Shown: piece by piece, positions 1-10,674 of the stretch
Layout: every line of letters starts with the position of its first letter
Numbering within the stretch: position 1 is the stretch's first letter
NCBI GenBank assembly: GCA_032718475.1
Contig: JAUCBJ010007366.1
Location: 47,340-111,339 of the forward strand
Direction of reading: 5' to 3'
Origin: Nemertoderma westbladi
Lineage: Eukaryota; Xenacoelomorpha; Nemertodermatida; Nemertodermatidae
DNA length: 64,000 nt
The notes under the pieces: model-generated
What the model saw: the letters and a program-made list of their open reading frames with translations, nothing else
Database searches by the model: none
Told to the model about the DNA's origin: nothing
Position numbers and translations under genes: made by a program

Positions 1-2
1 CA

Positions 3-527
3 TCGAGTCCCGATTCCCTGGAAGCGCTAACACCCGCGCACTTCCTACTGAAGAAACCTGTAGCCATGCTCCCACGATCGGAGATTGCCGACGGAGACGA
101 ATACTGCCGTCGAACTTGGCAACTTATGCAGTTGCTATCCCGTCGTTTCGCTGACCATTTCGAGAAACATTATCTGCCCACGCTACAACTTCGAACTAAG
201 TGGTTTGCGCAGCAAGAAAACGTCAGCGCCGGAGATATGGTGCTTATTGTAGATCCAGACCTCCCACGTAAACGGTGGCAGACAGGTCGTATCATCGAGA
301 CCCACATCTCAGATGATGGTTTAGTACGCTCGGTAGAACTCATCGTCATGCGGCGTAACTTCAAGAAGCCAGGCATAATCTTTGAGACGCAACAACTCAA
401 TCGCCCAGTTGGTCGTTTATGTTTACTGGAAAGAGACAGAGAACTCTCCGGGAACTATGGAAGGCAAGACACTCTTCCCATGACCACCTCCCTAATTCCT
501 CAAACATCTAGGGACTCCCCAACGTAA
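3..527 (+). CDS. BEL/Pao retrotransposon pol, C-terminal end (partial)
   Basis: The frame is open from the window edge to the stop at 525-527; the first ATG at 66 is not the true start because the same frame reads LTPAHFLL upstream of it. That motif, followed by W..MQLLSRRFADHF, LPTLQLRTKW, VSAGDMVLIVD, PRKRWQTGRI and GRLCLLE, is the order seen in the conserved region after the integrase core of BEL/Pao polyproteins (the DUF5641-type domain). The protease, RT, RNase H and integrase core would lie left of the window. The segment shown has no stop or frameshift, so the copy may be young. The motif order makes the family call firm; whether the whole element is intact cannot be seen. Confidence 0.88.
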   Translation, partial: SSPDSLEALTPAHFLLKKPVAMLPRSEIADGDEYCRRTWQLMQLLSRRFADHFEKHYLPTLQLRTKWFAQQENVSAGDMVLIVDPDLPRKRWQTGRIIETHISDDGLVRSVELIVMRRNFKKPGIIFETQQLNRPVGRLCLLERDRELSGNYGRQDTLPMTTSLIPQTSRDSPT

Positions 528-543
528 CAGCGTCTGGAGTGGG

Positions 544-960
544 TGTATGACTATATTATTTTATCTATTTGTTATATTTTTATATGCGAACTTTATTATG
601 TACTTTATTATAATCGTTTTTATTCAATTTTATTTAGTAGAATGTTATTTTAGTGATTATTTAGTAGATTAGTGCAATATATTAGTGTTTATTACATACG
701 TAATTACTTATAATATATATTTAGTGCGACGGCGAGAAAATAATTATTTTTCTCTATCCTTACTGTCCGTATCATATTATAAATACGTGACTACAGTAAG
801 ATGAAATGTCCGTACTTCTTAAAGTACAATAAAGCCACTACTATATTCAAGTATTATTGGTAGGCAGAGTATTAGGAATGCAAAGTTCAGATCCTCGTGT
901 CTCGGCTAAGCCAAGCTCTGGGTAGACCTTGGAAACGACTTGCCTCTTCACACTGACATT
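544..960 (+). repeat. Putative 3' LTR of the BEL/Pao element
   Basis: Right after the pol stop there is a purine-rich stretch (GGAGTGGG, 536-543) followed by TGTATGAC, as expected for a polypurine tract next to an LTR starting with TG. AATAAA lies at 828-833. The right edge is not defined; a CA near 950-960 is only a guess. The 5' LTR is outside the window, so the call rests on position and these signals. Confidence 0.4.
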
Positions 961-1075
961 GCTTCGTGCGATATTGCTCTTCTACCTTATATTAAATAAT
1001 ACATATAGTAGCGTGATGTCCATATAACAGTAGCGTAAAACGCAAATAAATCTGTTAAACCTTTTGACCATCTGT

Positions 1076-1355
1076 AATTCTAGTCGATTAAGATATTGCG
1101 GCACCCACCGATATACTTGAAAGACCAATTCTAGAATCAGTGGTTAACGTCCCCAGACAAGTTCTGGAATAAATCGGTGCCCATCTTAAATATTAATTTA
1201 ATATTTATTAAAATCTGTAAAATTCAGATCCGTTAACAATTCTAGTCGATTAAGATGTCGTAGCACTTACCGATACTCTTAAAAGACAAATTTCATAGAA
1301 TTAAGGATCCTATGTCCCCAGACCTGCTCTGGAATCAAATTGTGTCAATTTTAAC
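1076..1355 (+). repeat. Diverged tandem duplication, about 160-bp period
   Basis: ATTCTAGTCGATTAAGAT starts near 1077 and again near 1237. Both are followed by a run containing ACCGATA, AAAGAC, GTCCCCAGAC and TTCTGGAAT or CTCTGGAAT. The two units differ at many positions and the period is about 160 bp. Function is unknown; the block lies between the BEL remnant and the ORF pair. Confidence 0.6.
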
Positions 1356-1359
1356 ATCA

Positions 1360-2154
1360 AATAATAAAATTCACGGGAATAAATTCAAATTCATATTTTA
1401 AATGAATTTCATAAATTGTCATTTTGTACAATTTATAACATTCCCAAAATTCCATTAATTAATAGATCATGGGAGCGGAGATTCATCCTATTGAGTGTAT
1501 TAGAGTGCGAGAATCTCCAACATATAGTCAATAGCCGATAAAATTAATAAAATCATGCATAAAGAGGATATTGACAATTAAAGAATTATTATTAAATAGC
1601 ATCCCAGATCTGTATGCATGAGAATTACCCTAATTCTACCGCTAGCATTCCATAATGTCACCATAGCAACACCCACGCTAGAATTAGAAGCAAGTTAAAA
1701 GAACAATAGAAAGCTTGTCCCATTGCATAGCATAGAGAATATAGCACACTGTTAGTATCCAAGGATACACAGTAATAACGTGACATTCTGGAAGGCACTG
1801 ACTAACGGACAAATGGCCTGTATGTGTGCAGTTGGTGACAGTTGTGTGGAATTTGTGCGTTTATAGGTGAATGTTACTGCTAAAGTATGTTTACAGTAGC
1901 TAGTCGCAATTGTAAAAATAGCCCAACTCTCCTATAGAAAGAACCTAAGTGGATCCAAGCCTTTGGGACGGACAGTGGAGTGACTTGTGCCGGTTATCGT
2001 TGTCGTGCTGTTGCTACATGTTGGCGTAAACACCGCGACGACGGTACATCGGCGCTGAGAATCCCACTGTCCGGGGGCAAAGAGAAGTAGGCAGCGACGC
2101 CCGCTCGCCTAAAATATAAACTTATTTGGATATTAATAAACTCAGATAGCAGAT
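1360..2154. other. Non-coding leader region before the ORF pair
   Basis: No long ORF. The first part is AT-rich, while the last 200 bases are richer in CpG. A TATA-like AAATATAAAC lies at about 2112, some 40 bases before the ATG at 2155. This could be a promoter or 5' UTR for the ORF pair, but no start-site motif is convincing. Confidence 0.3.
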
Positions 2155-3423
2155 ATGACGGAGTTGATAGAAGATGATCTTGGTATTAGGGAGCGATATA
2201 CTCTACCTTTACAAGCATTTGTGGATAGCTTAATACGCGGTGAAGCCGATCCAACCATTACGGAGGACGATGGTCGTTATATCGAACCGCCGATGTCCCA
2301 AGAGCAACTTGCACGTGAATTGGACTATCGAAAATTCACCACTCGCTATACGAATCGTAATGGTACGTATATGGACTTCTTAACTACCGGCCATCCTATC
2401 GATTTGCATGATACGGACGATGTAGATACAGAGAGGGAAATGGTTCTATTTAAATATCATACCCAGCGGAGTCGTAACGATAAACCGAGAATAGATCACG
2501 AAAATTCTATTCGTAATCGACTGGAAAGAGAAAACGTTGAAGAACCGGATAAACGCATCGACTTCAACGAATACCTAGAATTTTTGAGAGAAACCTATCT
2601 CAACATCGCCAGTCAGCAGAACTTAGAGACTCGATATCCTCAAGGTATACATCACGACCCTGTGGTAGAACTCAAACGGCTCTATTTCACTATGATGTAT
2701 CTTACCGCCGATCGTCCACTACCTGTTATCCCGGATAGTTTTGAACAAATGGAAGAATACTGCAAAACTGGAGAACGATCACCCGCGTTTCCTCTACAGG
2801 ACGTACGTCTTTGGTATTATTGTGACGAATGCCCTAGACCCAACCAACAAACTGAAAGACATAAACATCCGCGGAGACGTTGCGCTAAACACAGCTTTAC
2901 GCGTTACACTTACGGGAGTTTCGAGCGAAACCTGTTCGACATACCACCTACGATCGCTCGTCTTAAACGATCACTGAATAAACCCATGATCAGAGTTCCG
3001 GAATACTCGGTCAGGCCTCCTCATTCCCTAGTGAGACCTCAAACTCTTGATCCTAACAGTATCACTGATCCTCCCGAACTATATTCCCTGTTCAAAGACT
3101 TAGTGTTACCCGAACAATTAATCGGTGGTGCTCCGGTAGTGGGTTCGTTAGACATCCGCCCATCCTACTTAGCCGGATTGGGACGCGGGCAGCTAATATC
3201 GCCCTTTGATCCTTACAATCGTCCAGGATTAAACCCGATGCAACCCGCCACAGAAGTCGAGGAGAGCGTTATAAGAAACGCTTTAGACGCCATTCGACAG
3301 AAAATCGGAAAGGGAACACAAGATTGTTTAGAGAAACGGAAATTACAACAACAAGTCCATTATTTGAAGAAGAGAAAATACAAAGATATGGAAATGTGGA
3401 GACGTATACCACTCGGCACATGA
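2155..3423 (+). CDS. Unrecognised 422-aa protein, first ORF of a coupled pair
   Basis: An uninterrupted 422-codon frame starts with ATG at 2155 and ends with TGA at 3421-3423. The product is charged, with an acidic N-terminal third and a basic, proline-rich C-terminal half. Cysteines at about residues 223, 226 and 243 with histidines between (CDEC, then a His/Arg-rich run) could form a zinc-binding knuckle. No protease, RT or capsid motif is recognised. The stop codon shares three bases with the start codon of the next ORF, so the two are probably translated from one mRNA. The setting among retroelements suggests a gag-like or structural protein of a mobile element; this is inference, and a captured or endogenous viral gene is an alternative. 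Confidence 0.6.
   Translation: MTELIEDDLGIRERYTLPLQAFVDSLIRGEADPTITEDDGRYIEPPMSQEQLARELDYRKFTTRYTNRNGTYMDFLTTGHPIDLHDTDDVDTEREMVLFKYHTQRSRNDKPRIDHENSIRNRLERENVEEPDKRIDFNEYLEFLRETYLNIASQQNLETRYPQGIHHDPVVELKRLYFTMMYLTADRPLPVIPDSFEQMEEYCKTGERSPAFPLQDVRLWYYCDECPRPNQQTERHKHPRRRCAKHSFTRYTYGSFERNLFDIPPTIARLKRSLNKPMIRVPEYSVRPPHSLVRPQTLDPNSITDPPELYSLFKDLVLPEQLIGGAPVVGSLDIRPSYLAGLGRGQLISPFDPYNRPGLNPMQPATEVEESVIRNALDAIRQKIGKGTQDCLEKRKLQQQVHYLKKRKYKDMEMWRRIPLGT
3420..3423 (+). promoter_or_regulatory. ATGA stop-start overlap between the two ORFs
   Basis: The bases ATGA contain the TGA stop of the first ORF (3421-3423) and the ATG of the second (3420-3422). This arrangement is known from termination-reinitiation in some viruses and in non-LTR retrotransposons. 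It supports a single bicistronic mRNA, but use of the site is inferred. Confidence 0.6.
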
Positions 3424-5657
3424 AGTATAGTGATCTCCCTGACGCTAACCAATGCGCCACCTTGTGGCATCCAGTAGGGATGACCCTAGAGAACGCCACC
3501 AAGGAGTGGAATGAAACCCTTAATGTTATTGAGATGTATGGAGTTGTCACCTACGATAATGAAGGTAGCGTTCCGGTCGGAGAACTAGGAACTACGCGCA
3601 TGATCCACATACGCGGATTAGCGGGTTCTACCCACTTGTTTACTCGAGCGTGTTCCGACGTGATTGATTATTCTTTTGAAACTCTCACCGAAACACAAAA
3701 GAATCTCCGACATGGACAATTCGAACTCGCGCAGCGTTACGTCATTGACACCGAACGCAAACCGGCCATGGGCATCGATGGATCGATGTTACCCCAGCCC
3801 GTACTCGAGATGTTATTCAACGAAAGAATCCTTAAAATCGGCTCAGCTGTTTATGGAGATCTCCAAAACGACTTTCGGAATATGGAGAACATTCCATACC
3901 CTTTCGTTGATACTCAGTTGATTGCTCCCTGGGCAGAAGGTCGAGGTTTCTTCCACACCATGTATGCTAATACGTCTAGCAACATTACAAAGGTGCAACG
4001 AACTTCCATCGGACATCTTGCCTTTCAGGAATACGGATGGAATTTCAAAGTCGGAAATCCCATTAACTATCAACAAGTATACGGAGACCATTATTCTCGA
4101 TTATACTTTGATGGACCATTGACCGCACCTGGCGCCGTGTATAGCTTCATGAGTGTTCCACTCCGTCCCTCTTTAGCTATATACACGATCTTTGAAAACA
4201 CCGCACTTGCCGGTTGGCTAGCCGATGTGTGCAGTCGTACTATACGCGCCCATCCATTAATACTTGGGACCAAACTCGCTAAGCTAGATGAACATAATAA
4301 ATTCATCCATTTCGAATGTTTCCGGCGATTTTTAACCCCGTTCCGCAACATGGATAGCCAATTTAAAGACCGCGCTTTGACCAAACTCAGCCTAAGAAAC
4401 TCAGCTGCAGAGAAGTTGGATAGCGCTGGATTCGCCATTTTCAAAGAGATTTGTATATCGAACTTGCACTCCTCTGTTATACAAAGACCTCGAATCCCCA
4501 CAGGTTATTCTGTCGTGGAAATTCAGACAATAGGTCCCCCTGAAGAGACAGACGCACCCACTTCAGCTATGCACTTGGAAGACGAACCAATATGTCTAGA
4601 ATCTGAAGAGATTCAGCCTATCGCGCCCCGGAACAGCGACAACGATTACATCATAGAATGGTATCAAGGTCCACAGTGTCTCACTGCGTACGATTATCGA
4701 CATGCCAACTATGTTTCTAGGCAACGTTGTCGGTTATGCGCATCGAGAGACCACGATACGCCCATGGACACCAACGTCCGCTGTTCCTATTTCCAAGAAC
4801 AACCGACTATGGAAATTTATTGCGCATATTGCAGACTCAATAACTTGCATATCTTTGCGGTTTGCCCTCAATTTATGACTCAATGTCACCATTGTCAACT
4901 AAAGGGACATGCTAGTTTCGACTGCCCTTTTAATCACGATTTGGAAAGCGTAGATGAAATGATCACACTACGTTACATCAGAGCTTGGGAAGCGAACGCT
5001 GATTTACATTGTGATTCGCGCCATCGCTATTATCCCGGACGCGCTTACGAAGGAGTTTATGCGTTCCATCCTTATCTATTCGCTTCGGTTGAACAGAAAT
5101 CACGCATATCAAGTTACGAGCTACTGAAGCGCGTTGGAGAATGTATTTCAACCAAATTCGTACGCAAATTTCTCAGGAGTGTTAATCCTAGCGACCTTCA
5201 TTCCTATAACTTAATCAATTATATCCGTCAGGATCCGGACTATGGAGACTTGTTTGTTAACTCACACCCCGAGTTACAGGAAGTATATCGACGGCCTTAC
5301 GAATACCGAGCCCGCGAACGCGAGTTGGAAAGGACCATTAAACCCCGGAGGTTTCTAACTGCCTATGGTCCACCCACGGCCCTCGTTCAGACCACTCGTA
5401 AAGGACCCGTAAGAGCAGCTGTCTTGAAACGAGCTCTCAAAGCCGTTAGACCCCTCTCCCCGGACGTTGATGTCAATCAACCCGGTACTTCGACTGGCGG
5501 ATACACCGACCATAATCCTACACCCTCTGATGCAATCATATTGCACCCTTCACCCAGGAGTTATAGCCCTCCTTGTAAAGTGGCTCGCCCCAAAGAGAAA
5601 AGGACTCTGGCTAGCTTTAAGAAACTGCGTAAACGCCGTCCGCGCAAGAAAGACTAA
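3420..5657 (+). CDS. Zinc-knuckle protein, 745 aa, second ORF of the coupled pair (gag-like?)
   Basis: The first ATG of this frame is at 3420 and overlaps the upstream TGA. The frame is already open from 3210, so a frameshift fusion is formally possible, but I saw no slippery heptamer in the overlap. Three cysteine/histidine clusters lie in tandem: C437/C440/H445, C468/C471/H477/C482, and C489/C492/H497/C502. The last is a canonical retroviral CX2CX4HX4C knuckle. The C-terminus ends in KKLRKRRPRKKD, a nuclear-localisation or nucleic-acid-binding type of tail. No RT, integrase or endonuclease motif is visible, so this is not a LINE ORF2. A gag-like nucleic-acid-binding protein is the best guess; the family is not recognised. 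Confidence 0.62.
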   Translation: MKYSDLPDANQCATLWHPVGMTLENATKEWNETLNVIEMYGVVTYDNEGSVPVGELGTTRMIHIRGLAGSTHLFTRACSDVIDYSFETLTETQKNLRHGQFELAQRYVIDTERKPAMGIDGSMLPQPVLEMLFNERILKIGSAVYGDLQNDFRNMENIPYPFVDTQLIAPWAEGRGFFHTMYANTSSNITKVQRTSIGHLAFQEYGWNFKVGNPINYQQVYGDHYSRLYFDGPLTAPGAVYSFMSVPLRPSLAIYTIFENTALAGWLADVCSRTIRAHPLILGTKLAKLDEHNKFIHFECFRRFLTPFRNMDSQFKDRALTKLSLRNSAAEKLDSAGFAIFKEICISNLHSSVIQRPRIPTGYSVVEIQTIGPPEETDAPTSAMHLEDEPICLESEEIQPIAPRNSDNDYIIEWYQGPQCLTAYDYRHANYVSRQRCRLCASRDHDTPMDTNVRCSYFQEQPTMEIYCAYCRLNNLHIFAVCPQFMTQCHHCQLKGHASFDCPFNHDLESVDEMITLRYIRAWEANADLHCDSRHRYYPGRAYEGVYAFHPYLFASVEQKSRISSYELLKRVGECISTKFVRKFLRSVNPSDLHSYNLINYIRQDPDYGDLFVNSHPELQEVYRRPYEYRARERELERTIKPRRFLTAYGPPTALVQTTRKGPVRAAVLKRALKAVRPLSPDVDVNQPGTSTGGYTDHNPTPSDAIILHPSPRSYSPPCKVARPKEKRTLASFKKLRKRRPRKKD

Positions 5658-6513
5658 CTGTTTAGAGTATTTACGTATATTAGAAACTGTGATTTTGTAT
5701 ATTTTATAGACTCAAATCCCATTTTCTGGGAGCGGTGTAAAAGCTTCTGTGGGATATAACTGGCCCTTTTGCTTCGCAATCCAGTTTCCCCCCTAGGCGC
5801 TGGAATACTCTAAAAGGCTCTATAACTATATATATATTCCCCTCGCCCGCAAGGTACCGTTATAGGTGTTTTAACGGACATAAAAGTCATTCTGCTATAT
5901 ACGTGTTTTGGCGGACATGGTAAGGCAAAAAACCTGCAATGCACCAAATACCTTTCACAGCTTAGCCGTGATGATTCATATTACGACATCTAACAGCTGG
6001 TTGCTGACATGGAAACAGCCATTGGCCACATGGTTCTTTGTTTAGCTTAAGCCAATCAGAGCGATTTTTTCTGTCGATGTGGAGCTTTTCGGCCGATCAT
6101 ACTAGGAGTGTTCAGTCTTACTGTTTTTTGTGATACTTTGTGTTGTTGCTTTCTAGGCCAGGAACACCGGCTCTAGAGTCAATTCGTTTCATACTTTAGA
6201 AGAAACATTAGTAGGCTTAAATTATAGAGCGTATAACTGTTATCACATCATATATCAATTTATATCAACTTGTTTCTATTCTTGCATTATCGGTTCAACA
6301 TACATTATTATACTGCTATTTACTGTTGTGTTTTGGTTGAATATTATTTGGAGAACATATATAAAGAACCCAAATTTCCCAATTTTCTTGATACACTACA
6401 GGTTAGAGAGGCGGGTTATATATAGCGATTGCGACTTATATTGTTGTGGTTTGTAGTGAATTTAATGCTATTTGGTAAGCCCTACATGAGTCAATTGCTG
6501 TTCGCTTTATATA
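5658..6513. other. Non-coding 3' region of the ORF pair
   Basis: No ORF of note. A TA-rich stretch (5823-5838) and generally AT-rich sequence follow the stop at 5657. No clear AATAAA with a downstream GT-rich element was found. It joins directly to the LTR-like repeat at 6514. Confidence 0.3.
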
Positions 6514-6991
6514 TGATAAAATTCATTGACGGTCGGCAAATTAGTGAGCAGTATTGTGTGTTACCGGTAGTGTGCCTGATAGTGATTGATAACTAAGCAT
6601 TTCCTAAAGAATGCGCCTCATACGTGAATCATAAGCCTTACCGACTTACCGTTGTGATTAGTATAAGTCATATCTCTGTTTACTTAGATAGAGCGCCACG
6701 TCCTAAAGGAACTGTTAATATTTCCCGAAAGTGAATAATATTAGTCAGAAATTATTTATTAACGATCAATCGAATAATACAGTAAGCTTACACTGCAATA
6801 ATAATCTAAGCCCTCAGAATCCAGTCTCCCGGGTATATCCAGCGGGTGAATGGACGCGCACTAGGCTGGCTTCTGCTAATGTTGTGTTTATTGGTATTAA
6901 ATATTTGTCATCTTCTAAAGTCTATTTATAAACCAAAAGACATATAAATTTTGGCAGGTTAAACTGCTAAAGGTCTTCAAAAGCGCGTACA
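6514..6991 (+). repeat. LTR-like repeat, copy 1
   Basis: This stretch is clearly related to the reverse complement of 33939-34381. Shared blocks include GACGGTCGGCAAATTAG, the GCGCCACGTCC/GGAACTGTTAATATTTCCC region, an AGCAGAAGCCAG block and GGCAGGTTAAACTGCTAAAG. Both copies start with TGAT and end in CA after GCGCG. A 440-480-bp repeat with TG...CA ends suggests an LTR, here possibly the 3' LTR of the element carrying the ORF pair. No target duplication was found and no 5' partner was seen upstream of 2155. Confidence 0.5.
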
Positions 6992-7870
6992 AATAGTACA
7001 AATGAGTACAAACGAGTGAGAAACGCATACAAAACGTGTATACCAGTGTAGCTGTGTATAGTAAGTATACACTACACTTACACTACACTTGTATACAAAT
7101 ATAATTATTTGTAAGCAAATGCAACGGCACCTGGAATATGCGCCGCTACAGTGTCAATCACTAGCGGCCATGGTCTGATGGTTCTGTGGTCAGTATGAAA
7201 TGATTGACAGAACTTTGATTCATGTAGATTTTGACTGGCATACAGTACAAGTATAAATAGGCTACAGTTCGTATAATACAATATAATGCAATAGGCCTAC
7301 ATATTATGTAGTGGGTCAGTGGGTAGATAAAACTCCTATACTGTAACTGTGATTCAAAATTTAGGTCATAGTCTTAAAGTAGCCCATATACTGCAGTACT
7401 GAAGGATAGACTGTATGCTACGTTATGTGGGCTATGTATGTCTGTATGTACGCCTCTATCTGCAACTTTATTGAGTTCTCCCTCTGTAATTTTGCGGGCT
7501 TGGGACCGTTTTTTGTGTTTTTTGAAAACAAAAAGCTGCAATAAAACTCATAAGATTGTATTGTAATACTCTCTGACTGTCTGACTGCTAGATCAGCCCC
7601 CGCTCAATGCATGGCTCGCCCCACAATCAGAAAATGCTTTGTTTTATTTTGCACATCATGTGCGCCACTCTAAACGATTTGAACTACACTTGGATACACG
7701 TTTTGCAAGCGTTTCTCACTCGTATGTACTCTTTTGTACTATTTTTGCACTCTTTTGTACTATTTTTGCACTTTATTGTACTCTTTTGTATTCTTTTGTA
7801 CTACTATATTGTACTATTTTGTATTTTTTTGTACAAATTCGTCGGTACAACTTGTACTACCGGTAACTTA
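6978..7870. mobile_element. Inverted-repeat element with GTACAAA-rich arms
   Basis: The left arm (about 6985-7070) contains ACGAGTGAGAAACGC, CAAAACGTGTAT and CAGTGTAG; the right arm (about 7680-7860) has the same blocks in reverse complement, in the same order. Both arms carry repeated GTACAAA-type words. The 600-base core has no ORF. It is a MITE or foldback type of non-autonomous element; its outer ends are not sharply defined. The ORFs of 75-90 codons in the right arm are by-products of the simple repeat. Confidence 0.55.
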
Positions 7871-7879
7871 CTGACATAA

Positions 7880-8870
7880 GGAAATCTCTGTATTAAAGCT
7901 TAAGAAAATCTGGCCCCCAATCACCGCCACCAGTTAACCCGATGGCATGGCCTTTGTTTATAGTACGCCTTGAACACGTCGCTCTGGGATGGACAGCGAC
8001 ACGTCAGGCTGTCAGGGTATCCTGTACATCGTGTCGTTCTGTGTGTGGCCAAAAACAAAATTACAAACACATACTGTACTGATGTAACATCATTATTTAC
8101 TAACAGTATATCTAACACCAAAAAGGCGGGAAATTCAAATATGAAATAGAAATTAACAATACAGCTGCTGAGCTGTACAGGCATAAGACTGATAGATTCA
8201 TAGTGCATGCATAACACAGATCAGCAGACAGCAGATACCGGTACGTGCTGATCAGCTGATGGGTCAAGTGTTAGCGTACCCAGGTACCGGTACTGCAGTA
8301 CTGCTGTACTTGTAACTTACTGTACTTTAGTTCCAGAGTTTGCCATCCAAGTCCAAGTCACAAGTGGACTGTAAACGAATAGGGCCTAACTGTACAAGCA
8401 ACTAGCAGACTAGTAGGACAGTAGGAGTGCATGAGTGGTAGCCTGGTAGGGCTGTAGGGTTAGGGTACAGGGTAGGCAGGTCAGCAGGTAGGCGCCTACT
8501 ACCTGACTACAGTCTGACAGTACTACTGTACTACTGCCTGACTGCATACGGTCAGACGGTAGGCCTAAATTAATACTGTAAATACCTTAGCTTAATATTG
8601 TCTGATTGTAATACAGTAATAGGAATATGCCTACCTTCCTGAGTTCCACCTTACACAGAACACAGGCAGGGCAGACAGGTCAGCCACCAGCAGCACTCTG
8701 GCACTCAGCCAGCAGGTAGGCCTATCTGCCTATACGCTATACCGTACTGCACTGCACTGCCGTGGGCAGGTACAGAGGTAGGTCAGTAGGTACCGGTACG
8801 CGGTAGGGCGTAGGGGCGGTCGCGGTACCTACAGTGCTACAGACCTACGTCAGTATGTCGTGCAGTCAAT
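7880..8870. other. Non-coding region with no recognised feature
   Basis: No gene seen. It contains short words frequent across this genome (CCGGTACC, TAGGCCTA, CAGTA) and no long ORF or clear terminal repeat. Confidence 0.4.
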
Positions 8871-8874
8871 ATAT

Positions 8875-9655
8875 AGGCCTAGCACCTAGCCATTCTGCTA
8901 AGTAGGGCATGTACGCCGAACGCGTTCGGCGCACAATTTTATCCAGAATTTGGAGCAGGCGCAGAAAATTGAGAGCGCAGCGCAGCGCCACGCAGCGCCG
9001 CGCAGCGCCACGCAGCGCCGCGCAGAGAAAATTTAGAGCGCGGCGCGACAGGCGCAGGCGCAGAAAATTGATAGCACGGCTCAGACTTGCACTACAGCAC
9101 TAAGTCAGTACCGGTAAGTAGACCTACCCCTGGCAGTCTGCCGACTACCGGTAACAGGGTAATGACAATACAGATAAGACGCATTTCTGTAAGAAATACT
9201 GAAATAATAAGCCTCCTACTTGCTACTTGGCTGCTTGGTGTGCTTTAGGCCAGTACAGCAGTAGGCAGGCAGGTACGTGGTAGGAGATTTCGCGCAGTAT
9301 TTCTGCTGTGCGCGCCAATGTGTAATGTCAATGCTGTAATGTCAATAATATAATAAAGCGTCCTACTTCTGTACTTGGTGTGCTTAGGGCTTGCTTAGGC
9401 CAGTAGAGTAGGCAGGCGGGTAGGTGGTACGGTACAGTACCGGTACTACAGAGGTAGGAGATTTCGCGCAGTATTTCTGCTGTGCGCGCCAATCTCGCGC
9501 AGAATTTCTGCTGCGCGCGCCAATCTCGCGCAGTTTTTCTGCTGCGCACGCGGATTTTGCACTGTTTTCGACTGCGCAGGCGCACATTTTTTTCTGCGCC
9601 GCGTCGCGTTCGGCGCACAAAAAAGTCACTTAGCATACGGGGCACCTAGCAGCCT
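8875..9655. repeat. CpG-rich inverted-repeat element
   Basis: The left end (8880-8960) reads CACCTAGCC, CTGCTAAGTAG and CGCCGAACGCG; the right end (9590-9655) carries the reverse complement of the same blocks. Inside are runs of GCGCAGCGCCACGCAGC (8960-9020) and inverted GCGCGCAGAAAT-type units, with the segment at 9280-9325 repeated at 9446-9490. All short ORFs here are by-products of the repeats. Confidence 0.55.
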
Positions 9656-10595
9656 AGTGTCATGCTGTGGCCTCCCCACTCACAGTAATTTGCACTCACA
9701 CAGTCACAGTCACAAATTCACATTCATGCGCATGTCTCAGGCAGCAGGCAGGTCAGGTCTCACCATTTTGCCAATACCGGTAGGCCTACTATAAACTGCA
9801 ATAATCTGATACTGCCTCGCTCAGGCCTGCAGGCAGGCAGGCTGCGGCTGGCCATGCCGCCATGCGTCCTTCGTAAAGCAGTAAAGTACTGCGTATATCA
9901 GGTTACAGGGTTATTAATTCAGTCAGTCAGTAATTGTTTCTGAATATATTGCTATTGCGGCATTATTGGCCAGTCTTCCTGCCAGTTGGAAATCAGGCAA
10001 TGCAGCAATGCAATGCTGCAATGTTATGATTGTGGATTGATTCAAATCATCTCACATAATTCATAATAAACAATAGACTCATTCGAACGGCAATGGCAGA
10101 ATGGCACCGTCAACGGCTGCACGGCCACCGACTGACTGACTGACCGAATGTGCAGGAATTACAAGTTCGCCACCTTCAAAACATTTACATATCTTCAGTA
10201 CGTAAAGCAGCTCAACAGCAGTACAGCATTGTAGAATGTATGTAGCATAGACCTATCAATATATATACCGGTCAGCCGGTAGTAAAAACCGCGAAATGGC
10301 GAAAAGGAAGCATTTTATGTCCCCCTGTATCAATACTGGTAGATGTGGTCTCTATAATACAGTAATATTCACCGGTAGTTGCGGTATATACGGTACAGCA
10401 CGGCACAGAAATATATGCAGATACACCAGGCAGTCCTAATCTCAGACGGACTAAATTATTGGTATGTGTGACATAACATTATTATTAGTGACATAATCAT
10501 TTTAACCTAAGTGCCATTGGTGGCTTGGTTCTGACGAATACGTCTACCAGTCTACTGGCATTAATATTTTCTAGAAAGAAGGACCCGCCTGCAGG
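9656..10595. other. Upstream region of the PRADC1-like gene
   Basis: No ORF and no clear core promoter. It should contain the promoter and 5' UTR of the gene whose first coding exon starts at 10596. A short-word repeat region (CAGGCAGGCAGG, near 9830) is present. Confidence 0.35.
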
Positions 10596-10674
10596 ATGTT
10601 TGAATTCTCCAAATTGCGGTTCCGGTTCATCTTCTCATACATTATGCTGCTGAGCTGTGGAATTTTTCATTCAG
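10596..10674 (+). CDS. PRADC1: PRADC1-like exon 1 (signal peptide)
   Basis: ATG at 10596; the exon ends in phase 1 before GTAAGT (10675-10680). It encodes the 26-residue hydrophobic leader. No other in-frame ATG fits the length of the family leader better. Confidence 0.85.

Noticed and set aside
3324-3419. Earlier start of the second ORF of the pair, or -1 frameshift fusion
   Set aside because: The codon at 3324 is TTG and no ATG precedes 3420 in this frame; no X XXY YYZ slippery site was found in the 3210-3423 overlap. The ATGA overlap is the simpler explanation.
7607-7879. Overlapping 75-90-codon frames rich in Phe, Leu and Cys
   Set aside because: They come from the TTTTGTACT simple repeat in the arm of an inverted-repeat element.
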